Source: Bacillota bacterium
GTDB taxonomy: Bacteria; Bacillota; Clostridia; Christensenellales; UBA3700
Direction: 5' to 3'
Assembly (NCBI GenBank): GCA_023396095.1
Contig: JAEWXG010000027.1
Span: 62,001 to 126,000 of the forward strand
Length of the DNA stretch: 64,000 nucleotides
In this document: piece after piece, positions 1-8,405 of the stretch
Layout of the letters: each line of letters begins with the position of its first letter
Numbering within the stretch: the first letter of the stretch is position 1
Notes under the pieces: generated by a model
What the model saw: the letters and a program-made list of their open reading frames with translations, nothing else
Databases searched by the model: none
Told to the model about the DNA's origin: nothing
Translations under genes and position numbers: made by a program

Positions 1-292
1 TAACATTTAAATCATTTAAATAATACTGTATTTTTTCGTAAGACTTTATTCCTCCACCAACTTGCAATTCTAAGTTTAATTCTTTACGCATTGCTTTTAT
101 TAAATCATAGTTAACAGTAACATCGCCAAATGCCCCATCTAAATCAACAATATGAAGCCTTTTTGCGCCACTTTCTTTATGTGACACAGCAATATCGATG
201 GCATTTCCATAAATTGTTTTTTTGTTTCTATCGCCATGAATTAATCTAACTGCTTCATTATTTAATAAATCAATGGAAGGAAAAATAATCAC
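1..292 (-). CDS. hisA: HisA, phosphoribosyl-formimino-AICAR-P isomerase (5' part only)
   Basis: About 97 N-terminal codons of the histidine-pathway isomerase that converts ProFAR to PRFAR. The gene runs off the window at position 1. The visible protein starts IIFPSIDLLNNEAVRL and continues through LHIVDLDGAF and LQVGGGIK, the first beta/alpha repeats of a HisA/HisF TIM barrel, with the catalytic Asp in IDL. The start is a GTG at 292-290 that shares one base with the hisH stop (TAGTG), which implies translational coupling. It lies downstream of hisH in the his operon. The remaining his genes (hisF, hisI) would be expected beyond the edge, but that is inference. Confidence 0.93.
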   Translation of the reverse strand, partial: MIIFPSIDLLNNEAVRLIHGDRNKKTIYGNAIDIAVSHKESGAKRLHIVDLDGAFGDVTVNYDLIKAMRKELNLELQVGGGIKSYEKIQYYLNDLNV

Positions 293-894
293 TATACTAC
301 CTCGCAAAAATTCTTCAATAATCTTAAACCGCTATTCCCACTTTTTTCAGGATGAAACTGCACTCCAAAAACATTTTCTTTTTCAATCGCTGAGACAAAC
401 TTTATCCCATATTCAGTCTTTCCAATAGCCGCATCTTTTGATATTGCGTAATAACTATGTACAAAATAGAAATTCAAATCTTCTATATCTTGCAATAATT
501 TGTTTTGTTTCAAAATTTCAACTTGATTCCATCCTACGTGTGGCACTTTGTATGGAATATTTGTGAATGGTTGTATTTCTCCCTTAATAATTGATAGCCC
601 TTGTGTTTCACCATTTTCATATCCCTTTTGATATAACATTTGCATTCCAAGACAAATACCTAAAAGTGGCTTCCCTTTTTTTGTTTCTTCTTTAATTACT
701 GATAGTAAGGAAGTCTGCAAATTCTGCATCCCCTTAGCAAATGACCCTACGCCAGGTAATATGATATGTGTTGCGTTTCTTATTTCACTTGTATCATAAG
801 TAATAACATTATCCACCCCGATACTAAATAAGGCATTAGACACACTACTTACATTACCAAGTCCATAATTTATAATGGCAACTTTTTTTTGCAT
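292..894 (-). CDS. hisH: HisH, glutaminase subunit of imidazole glycerol phosphate synthase
   Basis: Class I glutamine amidotransferase of 200 aa. It supplies ammonia to HisF for IGP and AICAR formation in histidine synthesis. The catalytic triad is visible: nucleophile C81 in GICLGMQ, and H181 and E183 in VQFHPEKSG. The oxyanion-strand motif LPGVGSF (residues 46-52) is also present, and the length is normal for the family. The ATG follows the hisB stop with no gap and its stop overlaps the hisA GTG, so it sits inside a tightly coupled his operon. Confidence 0.97.
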   Translation of the reverse strand: MQKKVAIINYGLGNVSSVSNALFSIGVDNVITYDTSEIRNATHIILPGVGSFAKGMQNLQTSLLSVIKEETKKGKPLLGICLGMQMLYQKGYENGETQGLSIIKGEIQPFTNIPYKVPHVGWNQVEILKQNKLLQDIEDLNFYFVHSYYAISKDAAIGKTEYGIKFVSAIEKENVFGVQFHPEKSGNSGLRLLKNFCEVV

Positions 895-1470
895 TTAAAG
901 AACCCCTTTAGAAGATGGTAAACGATCTGACGTTATTTTTACTGCCATAGAAAGCGCTCTCGAAAAAGCTTTAAATATAGCTTCAATAACGTGGTGGTTG
1001 TTTTTCCCATACTTTAAATTAATGTGCAATGTCATACCTGCATTAAATGCTACGGCTTGAAAAAATTCATTAGCAAGCTCGTTATCAAATTCTCCTGTTT
1101 TCCCGTTTAAATCAACATTAAAAACAAAAAATGGTCTACCCGACAAATCTAAAACAACTTCTGCAAGTGTTTCGTCCATAGGCAATAGCATACTGCCATA
1201 TCTATTAATCCCAACTTTATCTCCCAATGCTTCTTTAATGGTTTTTCCTAAAACAATACCTATATCTTCTACTGAATGATGGAAATCAACGTTAATATCA
1301 CCTTTGCATTCTACATTTAAATCAAAGCTACCATGTACAGCAAATAATTCTAACATATGATCTAAAAAGCCAATTCCTGTGTTAATTGTATTTTTACCGG
1401 TCCCATCTAAATTAAGGTAAATCTTAATATCTGTTTCTTTTGTCGTTCTTTTAATAGTTGATTCTCTCAT
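895..1470 (-). CDS. hisB: HisB, imidazoleglycerol-phosphate dehydratase
   Basis: Monofunctional IGP dehydratase of 191 aa, the sixth step of histidine synthesis. The two metal-binding repeats are clear: DFHHSVEDIG around H64-H65 and GKNNHHVIEA around H159-H160, with FLDHML at 35-40. No phosphatase domain is fused, unlike the enterobacterial enzyme. Its start overlaps the hisD stop by one base (TAATG). A hisC aminotransferase, often found between hisD and hisB in clostridia, is absent at this position. Confidence 0.97.
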   Translation of the reverse strand: MRESTIKRTTKETDIKIYLNLDGTGKNTINTGIGFLDHMLELFAVHGSFDLNVECKGDINVDFHHSVEDIGIVLGKTIKEALGDKVGINRYGSMLLPMDETLAEVVLDLSGRPFFVFNVDLNGKTGEFDNELANEFFQAVAFNAGMTLHINLKYGKNNHHVIEAIFKAFSRALSMAVKITSDRLPSSKGVL

Positions 1471-2768
1471 TATTCCTCCCTTACAACTGCAGAAAAAGCA
1501 TGTGAATATAGCCCTTCCGATTCAGCCAATAATTTAATATCGCTCTTTACTCCGTTAAATGCATCTTGATTATATTCAATCAAACTAATACGCTTTAAAA
1601 ATGTCGAAATTGATAAAACAGAAGAAAATTTTGCAGCTCCTGATGTTGGCAAGCAATGTGATGGTCCAGCAATATAGTCACCTACAACTTCTGGTGAATA
1701 TGGGCCTACAAAAATTGCCCCAGCATTGTTAATCTGTCTAATAGCATTAGGTATTTCTTCGGATGATATTAGTAATTCAAGATGTTCTGGTGCTATTAAA
1801 TTAGACATTGAAATTGCCTCTGAAATATTATTTACAATAATGAATGCTCCATTATTAGTTAATGACTTTTTAATAATTTCATAACGTTTCGAATTATTTT
1901 TAGCATACTCGTTAATATATTTATTAATTTCTAACAAAATTTTTTCATTTGTCGTTACTAAATATGATGCCGCATTTTCATCATGTTCGGCTTGCGCCAA
2001 CATATCGGCTGCAATAAACTTTGGATTTGCTGTTTCATCGGCAATGATTAAAACTTCAGATGGCCCAGCAACCATATCTATACCTACGTCACCATAAATT
2101 TGCTTTTTTGCTTGTGCTACATACATATTACCAGGGCCAACTATCATATTTACTTTCTCAACAGATTTTGTGCCATATGCAAGTGCAGCAACAGCATGAG
2201 CCCCGCCCATTACATAAATTTTCTTTATTCCAGCTATCTTTGCCGCAAGCAAAATTAATGGGTTATCTAGATTTGGAGTGCACATAACTATCTCTTTAAC
2301 ATTAGCAACTTGTGCAGGAATTGCACACATTAGCACAGTTGAAGGGTATGATGCCTTTCCTCCTGGCACATAAACTGCAACTTTATCAACAGGAACATAT
2401 TTCCATCCAAGTTTTGCACCATTAGAAATAGAAACTGTTGCCTTATGATCTTCTATAATTTGGAATGTATGATATTCTCTAATTTTTTTTGCTGCTTTTT
2501 TTAACGACTTTTCAAGATTTTTGTCTATGTTAGAATTTTGAATAATTTCATCAATATCTTTTTCATCCAAAATAAACTTTGAATCTTGTGCCAACTTGTC
2601 AAATTTTTCTCTATATTCAAAAAGAGTTTTGTCACCTTTATCTCTCACATCTTGAATTATATTTTTCACATCAAGAGCTACTTTTGAAGAACAAATTTGT
2701 CTTGAAATAAATATTGGTGAAATATCATCTTTGTTGTAATAATATTTTTTAACAACTATTTCTTCCAT
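1470..2768 (-). CDS. hisD: HisD, histidinol dehydrogenase
   Basis: Zn-dependent, NAD-linked enzyme for the last two steps of histidine synthesis (histidinol to histidine), 432 aa, full length. Signature segments are YVPGGKASYPSTVLM (133-147), GPGNMYVAQAKK, DMVAGPSEVLIIAD and the metal and catalytic region LAQAEHDENAASYLV, followed by APEHLEL and GPSHCLPTSGAAKF. The N-terminal 100 residues are charged and helical as usual. It lies two bases after hisG and overlaps the hisB start. Confidence 0.97.
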   Translation of the reverse strand: MEEIVVKKYYYNKDDISPIFISRQICSSKVALDVKNIIQDVRDKGDKTLFEYREKFDKLAQDSKFILDEKDIDEIIQNSNIDKNLEKSLKKAAKKIREYHTFQIIEDHKATVSISNGAKLGWKYVPVDKVAVYVPGGKASYPSTVLMCAIPAQVANVKEIVMCTPNLDNPLILLAAKIAGIKKIYVMGGAHAVAALAYGTKSVEKVNMIVGPGNMYVAQAKKQIYGDVGIDMVAGPSEVLIIADETANPKFIAADMLAQAEHDENAASYLVTTNEKILLEINKYINEYAKNNSKRYEIIKKSLTNNGAFIIVNNISEAISMSNLIAPEHLELLISSEEIPNAIRQINNAGAIFVGPYSPEVVGDYIAGPSHCLPTSGAAKFSSVLSISTFLKRISLIEYNQDAFNGVKSDIKLLAESEGLYSHAFSAVVREE

Positions 2769-2770
2769 AA

Positions 2771-3415
2771 CTATATATTTTCCTTAATTAAATTTACAAT
2801 TTTTAAAATGTTTTCTTTTGTTTTCAAGCTTACTTTATTGCAAATCAATCTTGCACTAACATCATATATTTCTTCTAAAACAACCAAATCGTTTTCCTTT
2901 AATGTCTTGCCAGATTCAACAATATCAAAAATGACATCTGAAAGCCCCATGATTGGTGCGATCTCTATTGACCCATTTAATTTAATTATTTCGATATTTT
3001 GATTCCTTGCATTAAAAATTTTTTTAGCAGTATTTGAATATTTAGTCGCAACTCTTAAATTAGTTGCCTTATTATTAACAATCGTATCTGGATACCCAGC
3101 AATACACAACTTACACTTCCCAAATTTTAAATCAAGTAATTCATAAACCTGTTTATCTTCTTCCAATAAAGTATCTTTTCCACATACGCCAATATCTGCA
3201 ATACCATATTCAACATACGTTGGAACATCAGTTGGCTTCACAAACATAAATGAAAGTTTATAATCTTCAATATCAAAAATCAATTTTCTTGATGGCTCCA
3301 AAACGCTAGAACATTTTATACCACTTTTTTCTAAAAGTTCTACAGTTTTTTCAGCCAATCTCCCCTTTGCTAGCGCTACAACAATTCTGTTGGATAAATT
3401 AATTTTTGACGACAT
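2771..3415 (-). CDS. hisG: HisG, ATP phosphoribosyltransferase, short form
   Basis: First and committed enzyme of histidine synthesis (ATP + PRPP). At 214 aa it is the short form that lacks the C-terminal regulatory ACT-like domain and works as a hetero-octamer with HisZ, which is encoded immediately upstream. Motifs include VALAKGRLAEKTVELLEKSG near the N-terminus, YGIADIGVCGKDTLLE, and the PRPP loop region near LNGSIEIAPIMGLSD. I chose the ATG at 3415, not the upstream ATG at 3442. It is preceded by AAGGGG at proper spacing, and the longer form would only add residues overlapping hisZ. Confidence 0.95.
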   Translation of the reverse strand: MSSKINLSNRIVVALAKGRLAEKTVELLEKSGIKCSSVLEPSRKLIFDIEDYKLSFMFVKPTDVPTYVEYGIADIGVCGKDTLLEEDKQVYELLDLKFGKCKLCIAGYPDTIVNNKATNLRVATKYSNTAKKIFNARNQNIEIIKLNGSIEIAPIMGLSDVIFDIVESGKTLKENDLVVLEEIYDVSARLICNKVSLKTKENILKIVNLIKENI

Positions 3416-3419
3416 GCTA

Positions 3420-4622
3420 CTACCCCTTAACTTTAAGAACATTATTATCTTTAGTTAAATAAATATATTCTTCTGCATCAATTAGACTTTTCGATTCTTG
3501 CTTAAACTGTTCATAATTTTCAATATATGTATCAAAAACACTTTTACCTGTTTTGTTAATAATATCGTCAATAAATTTTGATGCCTCGTCAATTACTTCC
3601 TCATCATATCCAATTGCTATATCAACTTGCTTAATTGCTGGAAGTTGATTTAACTTACTTAAAACAGTAAGCAATCTATCTACACCAAATGCAGCACCAA
3701 ATGCATTAATATTATTTCCGAATGTATTTTTGCATAAACTATCATATCTTCCACCAGCTAAAAATGAAGCGCCATAATCTTTTGTCATACCTTTAAAAAT
3801 TACGCCAGTGTAATAATCAAACGCACTAACTAAACCAAAGTCAAAAACTATGTATTTAGATAATCCCAATTTTTCAAAATATTTATACAATAGTTCAAGA
3901 CGATTAATTGCCTCTATAGCTTCATTATTAATTGCAAGATCTTTTGCTTTTTTAAATATATTTTTATCACCAAACATTGTAGGGATAGCTAATATAAATT
4001 CCTTTTCTGTTTTATTAAGTTTTAAACTATCACAAATAGTCTCAAGTGAAGTTAAATCTTTCTTTTGTAAAGCTTCTTTTAATAAAAGGCATTCGTTGTT
4101 TTTAATATTTAATATTTTAAAAAATGCATTAACATATTCAACATTCCCTATTTCAATAACAAAATCTTTTATACCTAGCAAATTAATACTTTCAATGCAC
4201 AATTTAATAACTTCCGCATCTATTCTATAATCACCTAACCCAAACACTTCTATTCCCGTTTGTGTAAACTCTCTTAATTCATTTAACTTATTATCAAAAT
4301 TAAAAGCGCGCCCTTTATACGTCAAGCGTATTAAAGGTTTTTCATCCAGTTTTGTTGATACAACTCTAGAAATCCCAGATGTCATATCTGGTCTAAGTGC
4401 TAATATACTTCCATCGCTATCAATAAATTTAAATAACTTATTTGAATCGATAATTGGCTGATCTCCATTAAACATTGAATAGTATTCAATAGTTGGTGTT
4501 TCTATTAATGAATATCCTTTAAGCATAAAATTATTGACAAGTATCTCTTCAATTTTATTCTTGTAATATGCTTCTGATGATATATAATCTAAAAGTCCAT
4601 TTGCCGTTTTATATCCAGACAT
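3420..4622 (-). CDS. hisZ: HisZ, ATP phosphoribosyltransferase regulatory subunit
   Basis: A 400-aa paralogue of histidyl-tRNA synthetase that lacks aminoacylation and allosterically regulates short HisG. Class II synthetase-like features are present: ETPTIEYYSMF (motif 1 region), LRPDMTSGISRVVSTK (motif 2 region), YYTGVIFKG and LAGGRYDSLCKN. The anticodon-binding domain of true HisRS is not recognisable at the C-terminus. Directly adjacent hisG of the short type supports HisZ over HisS. The stop lies five bases before the preferred hisG ATG. Confidence 0.93.
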   Translation of the reverse strand: MSGYKTANGLLDYISSEAYYKNKIEEILVNNFMLKGYSLIETPTIEYYSMFNGDQPIIDSNKLFKFIDSDGSILALRPDMTSGISRVVSTKLDEKPLIRLTYKGRAFNFDNKLNELREFTQTGIEVFGLGDYRIDAEVIKLCIESINLLGIKDFVIEIGNVEYVNAFFKILNIKNNECLLLKEALQKKDLTSLETICDSLKLNKTEKEFILAIPTMFGDKNIFKKAKDLAINNEAIEAINRLELLYKYFEKLGLSKYIVFDFGLVSAFDYYTGVIFKGMTKDYGASFLAGGRYDSLCKNTFGNNINAFGAAFGVDRLLTVLSKLNQLPAIKQVDIAIGYDEEVIDEASKFIDDIINKTGKSVFDTYIENYEQFKQESKSLIDAEEYIYLTKDNNVLKVKG

Positions 4623-4631
4623 TTTATCCTC

Positions 4632-6116
4632 TTAATATAGTTCTCTGATCTTTAAGTTCCCACCAGTAATCAAAACCATCTTTAACGCAGGTAGAGAATA
4701 TGATTGCAATCTTACATCAAGAGGTTTTGTTAATTCACCTTTTGCGTGTAACTCAACAAATGTAACATCAGAATCAATAAGTTTTCTGCTTTTTAAACTT
4801 GTTAAAGTAACACTCTCGTAAGGTTTATATGCTTCTTCTAAGTCACCTGTATTAACTATTGCTACTTTCTTCTCATATTGAGAAATATTAATATTAACAA
4901 CCTCTTTATTTTGACTTGCAAGTTTTTCTGCTAACTCGTCACTAATATAATTTGCTGTTTCATTAGCTCCAACTTGTCCAACAATAATGTCTTCACAGTT
5001 TTCTCTAACCAATGTTGAAAAATGTAATGGCCCATTATATTCTGAATAATCTTTTGCAATATATCTTTTTGATTTTTCTACAAAAATTTTATCCATTAAA
5101 ATACCGAATAGAACTCCTGCATTTTTCACACCTCTTTCAGATTTCACTTTAACTGTCATTGGTACTTCTTGATAAGCTTTTCTGTCTCCTTCATTAACTT
5201 GGAAATATTTATAATAGTTAAATTCATCTGGATTTAAATTTATATGCAATTTAATAATTTTTCCGTTAATGGTAATCTTTGCTAGCAAGTCTCCTCTATA
5301 CTTAAATGACTCACAAGAATGTGAAATTCTTGAACGTACACCTTTATAACTTAAAAATTCATTCTTAAGTTCTGAATATAAATCTCTTTGTTTTTTATCT
5401 AATACTGAGAATTTTGTTAAGAAATGTCTCTTTATAGCCTCTCTCTTTAGTTTTCCAGATCCAACCATTGCAACTGCAGAAGTATCAAAATCCTCTTCTT
5501 CCTCTTGAACTTCTTCATTAACAACTTCTTCCTCTTCTTCTTCCTCTTCTTCCTCTTCTAAATTTACAAAAATTGGAGCAAAATATACATCGTCGTGTCT
5601 AAACATCCCAGAAATAAATTTCGTTTTATTTGGATGAGTTTCAATAGGCGCATCATCTAGTTTTTCTTCTTCATTTAATTCTTCTATAACAACTGGCTCT
5701 TCTACCACTTCCTCTTTTACTATCTCGTCTTCAACAAGTGGCTCATCTTCTTTTTCTTGTAAAATCTCTTCTTTTGTAACTTCTTCATCAGCAATATTTA
5801 CCGGTTCAATATTTATAACTTCACTATCATCTTTTTCTTGATTCTTTTTATAAATTTTTTCAGCATCAGCTTTATTCTCTAAAATTTCAGCTTTATTTTT
5901 CGCCTTTTTACGATGAAAAATCAAAACAAATATTAGCGTAAAAATAAAAACTATTAACAAAACAGGTAAAACAAATTTTAAAATTGCAAAAACACTTGTT
6001 ATAATTCCACTTGCAGCATCTTCTGCATTAATTGTCATTATTAAGTTAACAAAAACTGATAAAAATGCTAAAACAGCAACGAAAAATCCACATACAATCT
6101 TTAAACTTTTTTTCAT
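4632..6116 (-). CDS. Two-TM acidic membrane protein with C-terminal uL15-like domain, function unknown
   Basis: 494 aa. Two hydrophobic helices lie at about 5-30 and 40-68, followed by a basic stop-transfer (HRKKAK). A long Glu/Val-rich low-complexity tether (about 80-215) includes a run of 11 Glu. A globular segment follows at about 225-360 (SRISHSCESF, AKITINGKIIKLHINLNP, MTVKVKSERGVKNA), of a kind I recall only from clostridial hypothetical proteins. The last 80 residues (SVTLTSLKSRKLIDSD then AKGELTKPLDVRLQSYSLPA then ITGGNLKI) follow the C-terminal pattern of ribosomal protein uL15. It heads the his operon, with hisZ starting nine bases after its stop. No histidine-related role can be inferred beyond co-transcription. 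Confidence 0.7.
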   Translation of the reverse strand: MKKSLKIVCGFFVAVLAFLSVFVNLIMTINAEDAASGIITSVFAILKFVLPVLLIVFIFTLIFVLIFHRKKAKNKAEILENKADAEKIYKKNQEKDDSEVINIEPVNIADEEVTKEEILQEKEDEPLVEDEIVKEEVVEEPVVIEELNEEEKLDDAPIETHPNKTKFISGMFRHDDVYFAPIFVNLEEEEEEEEEEEVVNEEVQEEEEDFDTSAVAMVGSGKLKREAIKRHFLTKFSVLDKKQRDLYSELKNEFLSYKGVRSRISHSCESFKYRGDLLAKITINGKIIKLHINLNPDEFNYYKYFQVNEGDRKAYQEVPMTVKVKSERGVKNAGVLFGILMDKIFVEKSKRYIAKDYSEYNGPLHFSTLVRENCEDIIVGQVGANETANYISDELAEKLASQNKEVVNINISQYEKKVAIVNTGDLEEAYKPYESVTLTSLKSRKLIDSDVTFVELHAKGELTKPLDVRLQSYSLPALKMVLITGGNLKIRELY

Positions 6117-6537
6117 TTTATAACTCCAATATTAAACGCGCATATAGTAAATTAATATTTATTATAGCATAATATACAGGAATATATATATAATATTACT
6201 AGCGAATCTACATAAAAATTAACTATAAAGTTATAAAAGTCATACTTTAAGATAGTTATTCTCAAAAAAATCTATAAAACATATCACCCTTGCGTCAAAT
6301 ATTGAATACATTTTTTAACTTTTTACCTTAACATCTAAAACTTGAAGTAAATTTTTTGTACTTCCAGTTACCATAACTAATTCTAATCAACATCTATATA
6401 ACTATGATTTCTTAGATAATAATAAAAAAATTAGCTAGAAAAATTTGTAGTCAAAATTTTTGACCACAAAATCATTAAATTGTTTTTACTTAACTACAGA
6501 TAAACATATCTTTTTTTATCATAGTAATGACTTACTT
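6117..6537. other. Intergenic region between the his operon head and the decayed PIN gene
   Basis: About 420 bases of very AT-rich sequence without a credible ORF. The only structures noted are the his-operon -10 near 6161 and an imperfect dyad around 6449-6471 (TGTAGTCAAAA ... TTTTGACCACA). On the minus strand the dyad is followed by a short U-run and could be a weak terminator for the PIN remnant. Confidence 0.5.
6161..6166 (-). promoter_or_regulatory. Candidate -10 element for the membrane protein-his operon
   Basis: TATAAT on the minus strand, about 45 bases upstream of the ATG at 6116, which has its own GGAG site. The region 17 bases further up is only TATATA, so the -35 box is weak. 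No his leader peptide or T-box was seen between this site and the first gene. Confidence 0.4.
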
Positions 6538-7097
6538 TTATTTAGAGCTATCCAATTTACTCCTTTGAAGGAATTCTGTAAATGAATTTGCTCCTATTTT
6601 TCTTCTTTTCTCTAACATGCTTGCCCAAATGGTATTACCCTCTTTTTCTGTGATTAGCTCTTTTTGAAAAGTTTCAACTAATATGTCTCTTGTTGTAACA
6701 TGTTTTAATGAATACTTGTTTACATAACAGATAATATCTCTAAGGTTATTACTTCCTAAAACTCCGTTATGCTTTTTTGCAAGAGATATGGATGCTGCTT
6801 CCCCACTACCAATCACCTTATTCCCTCCGGAATTAGTTGTCAGTTCTCTATATAAGGCATATTCTTCTGAGCTAATATCCATACTCATTACAATAGCTGC
6901 ACCATTTACTATAAGTGTTGATTTATTCTGGTTTTTAAATGCGGAATTGCTGGTCTATCAATTTCATTATAAACTTCTTTGGAAATAACAATTTTACTCG
7001 GAAAAATCTTTTCCAACAAACTTCCCTCATTAATCCATAAAAATGCACAGATGCAGTCAGTGTCAAAAAATATAGAATCAGTCAAGAGGCATCTCAT
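6538..7097 (-). pseudogene. PIN-domain toxin-like gene, frameshifted
   Basis: The N-terminal part reads DSIFFDTDCICAFLW, the first acidic strand of a PIN-type ribonuclease. It continues to EIDRPAIPHLK and then hits a stop. The next frame restores the rest: TLIVNGAAIVMSMD, IGSGEAASISLAKKHNGVLGSNNLRD (the second acidic cluster) and a helical tail. The break is at a run of five T on the plus strand (6932-6936), where one extra base would restore the frame. The start is either the ATG at 7097 or a TTG at 7085; both overlap or abut the end of the ImmA remnant. Family knowledge: VapC-like PIN proteins cut RNA. Here the gene is unlikely to make a full product. Confidence 0.75.
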
Positions 7098-7829
7098 CTC
7101 TATCAATTCCATATACAATATCATCTCTAAAAGCATCTAGTAACAAAACTTCGTATTTGCTTTGTGATATTATTCCTTTTTCCAACAGTTTCTCGGATGA
7201 TGTAATATAGCTACCGAGAACTATACTTTTTTATTTTCATGTGATAGGCGATAAAGAGTTTATCATATCCTAATTTAGCTGCAATCTCTATAATACCAAC
7301 TTCCATATCTTCAATTTGTTCGATTCTAAGATATCCCTCATTTAATAATCTATGTATCTCAGCTTTGTGACTTATGCCATAATATTGTTCTATTCTGATT
7401 ACTTCTTCAACAGTAAGCTCTTTGCTATTCTTATTTTCTTTTATGCCTTTAACCATATCATACAAGGAAGAAGAAGGAATTAAAAAATAAGAAGCAAATT
7501 GGTCTGCTTTTTTCATTCTCATCACCACTCCCAATCATAATACGACTAACTGCATTAACAGTTGAATCATCAAAATACAAATGATACAACTCGTGCGCTA
7601 AAGAGAATCTTTGTCTTCCAACAGACATACCTGAATTTATAACTATAACATTGGAAGTTTTTCCTTTGTAATACACACCACTAATGTTAGTAGCAAGCGG
7701 ATAAAAAACAATAGTTAAATTTTCTATTTTTTGAACCAACTTAAAAATATCAACAGGTGATTCCCCTTCTTCTCATAATCTTCTTCTAAGATTAGAGGCT
7801 TTGTTACTCAAATCCATTTTGTCAATCAT
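7078..7829 (-). pseudogene. ImmA/IrrE-family metallopeptidase, multiply disrupted
   Basis: Three reading frames together encode one ImmA/IrrE protein. The first holds QRFSLAHELYHLYFDD, with the HExxH zinc site. The second holds KADQFASYFLIPSSSL and the winged-helix part. The third ends KYEVLLLDAFRDDIVYGIDRDE. Lesions are an in-frame TGA at 7773-7775, an indel in six T at 7508-7513, and a frameshift plus stops between about 7211 and 7245. The intended ATG at 7829 overlaps the upstream regulator's stop (ATGA). Intact members cleave their partner XRE repressor; this copy cannot be full length. Confidence 0.8.
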
Positions 7830-8167
7830 TTGCATCCCTCCAACATCTTATCCATTTCAAATTGATTCAATACAATTTTATTGATAGTAGCTAAGGATTT
7901 AAGGTCATCAGATGTTAAATCACTTATTTTAAATGAAACCATGCACTTTTGTTCCTGATTTACTCCAAACAAAATATAATCTACTGTACAACAAAATAGA
8001 GCCGATAATTTCTCAATTACATCTGAAGTTATATTTCTTTCTCCCTTTTCCATTTTTGCAATCATACTTTGATCTAATGATAAATATTATGCAATCTTAG
8101 TTTGAGTAAGTTTGGATTCCTCTCTAAGGGATTTAATTCTTTTCCCGATTTCAATTAAACTCATCAT
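7826..8167 (-). pseudogene. XRE-family HTH regulator with internal stop
   Basis: Helix-turn-helix repressor: SLIEIGKRIKSLREESKLTQTKIA, then TAA, then YLSLDQSMIAKMEKGERN and CTVDYILFG. The TAA at 8087-8089 sits between recognition-helix residues where Gln or Glu is usual, so one substitution would explain it. A good GGAGG at 8176-8180 is eight bases before the ATG at 8167. Reinitiation at an internal ATG (8065) would lose half the HTH. It is the first gene of the XRE-ImmA-PIN cassette and overlaps the ImmA start by four bases. Confidence 0.8.
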
Positions 8168-8319
8168 ATCCATTACCTCCTGCAACTTTGTTTACTCACA
8201 CATTATAGTAGAGTTTGTCATAAAGTAAATGCTTCAATTCTATTATTTTATGATTTAACTATAATGGCAAGCATCCCTATTAGAACATATAGGCAGTTAT
8301 CTCAATTTAAAAATATCAC

Positions 8320-8350
8320 AAAAAATAATTGAGGTGGAATCCCACCTTTT
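8320..8350 (-). terminator. Terminator of the ilv-leu operon
   Basis: On the minus strand AGGTGG-GATT-CCACCT is followed by CAATTATTTTTT, about 60 bases after the ilvB stop. It fits an intrinsic terminator ending the ten-gene operon. The plus strand also has a T-run after the stem. Confidence 0.6.
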
Positions 8351-8405
8351 TTATTTAAATTGAAAAATTTATGTAATTAAGTAATACATATAAACAGCAA
8401 AAAGC

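Noticed and set aside
3413..3442. hisG start at 3442
   Set aside because: It would overlap hisZ by 23 bases and lacks a good RBS. The ATG at 3415 has AAGGGG at proper distance.
6117..6240. Histidine leader peptide upstream of the his operon
   Set aside because: No short ORF with a His run and no terminator hairpin was found there.
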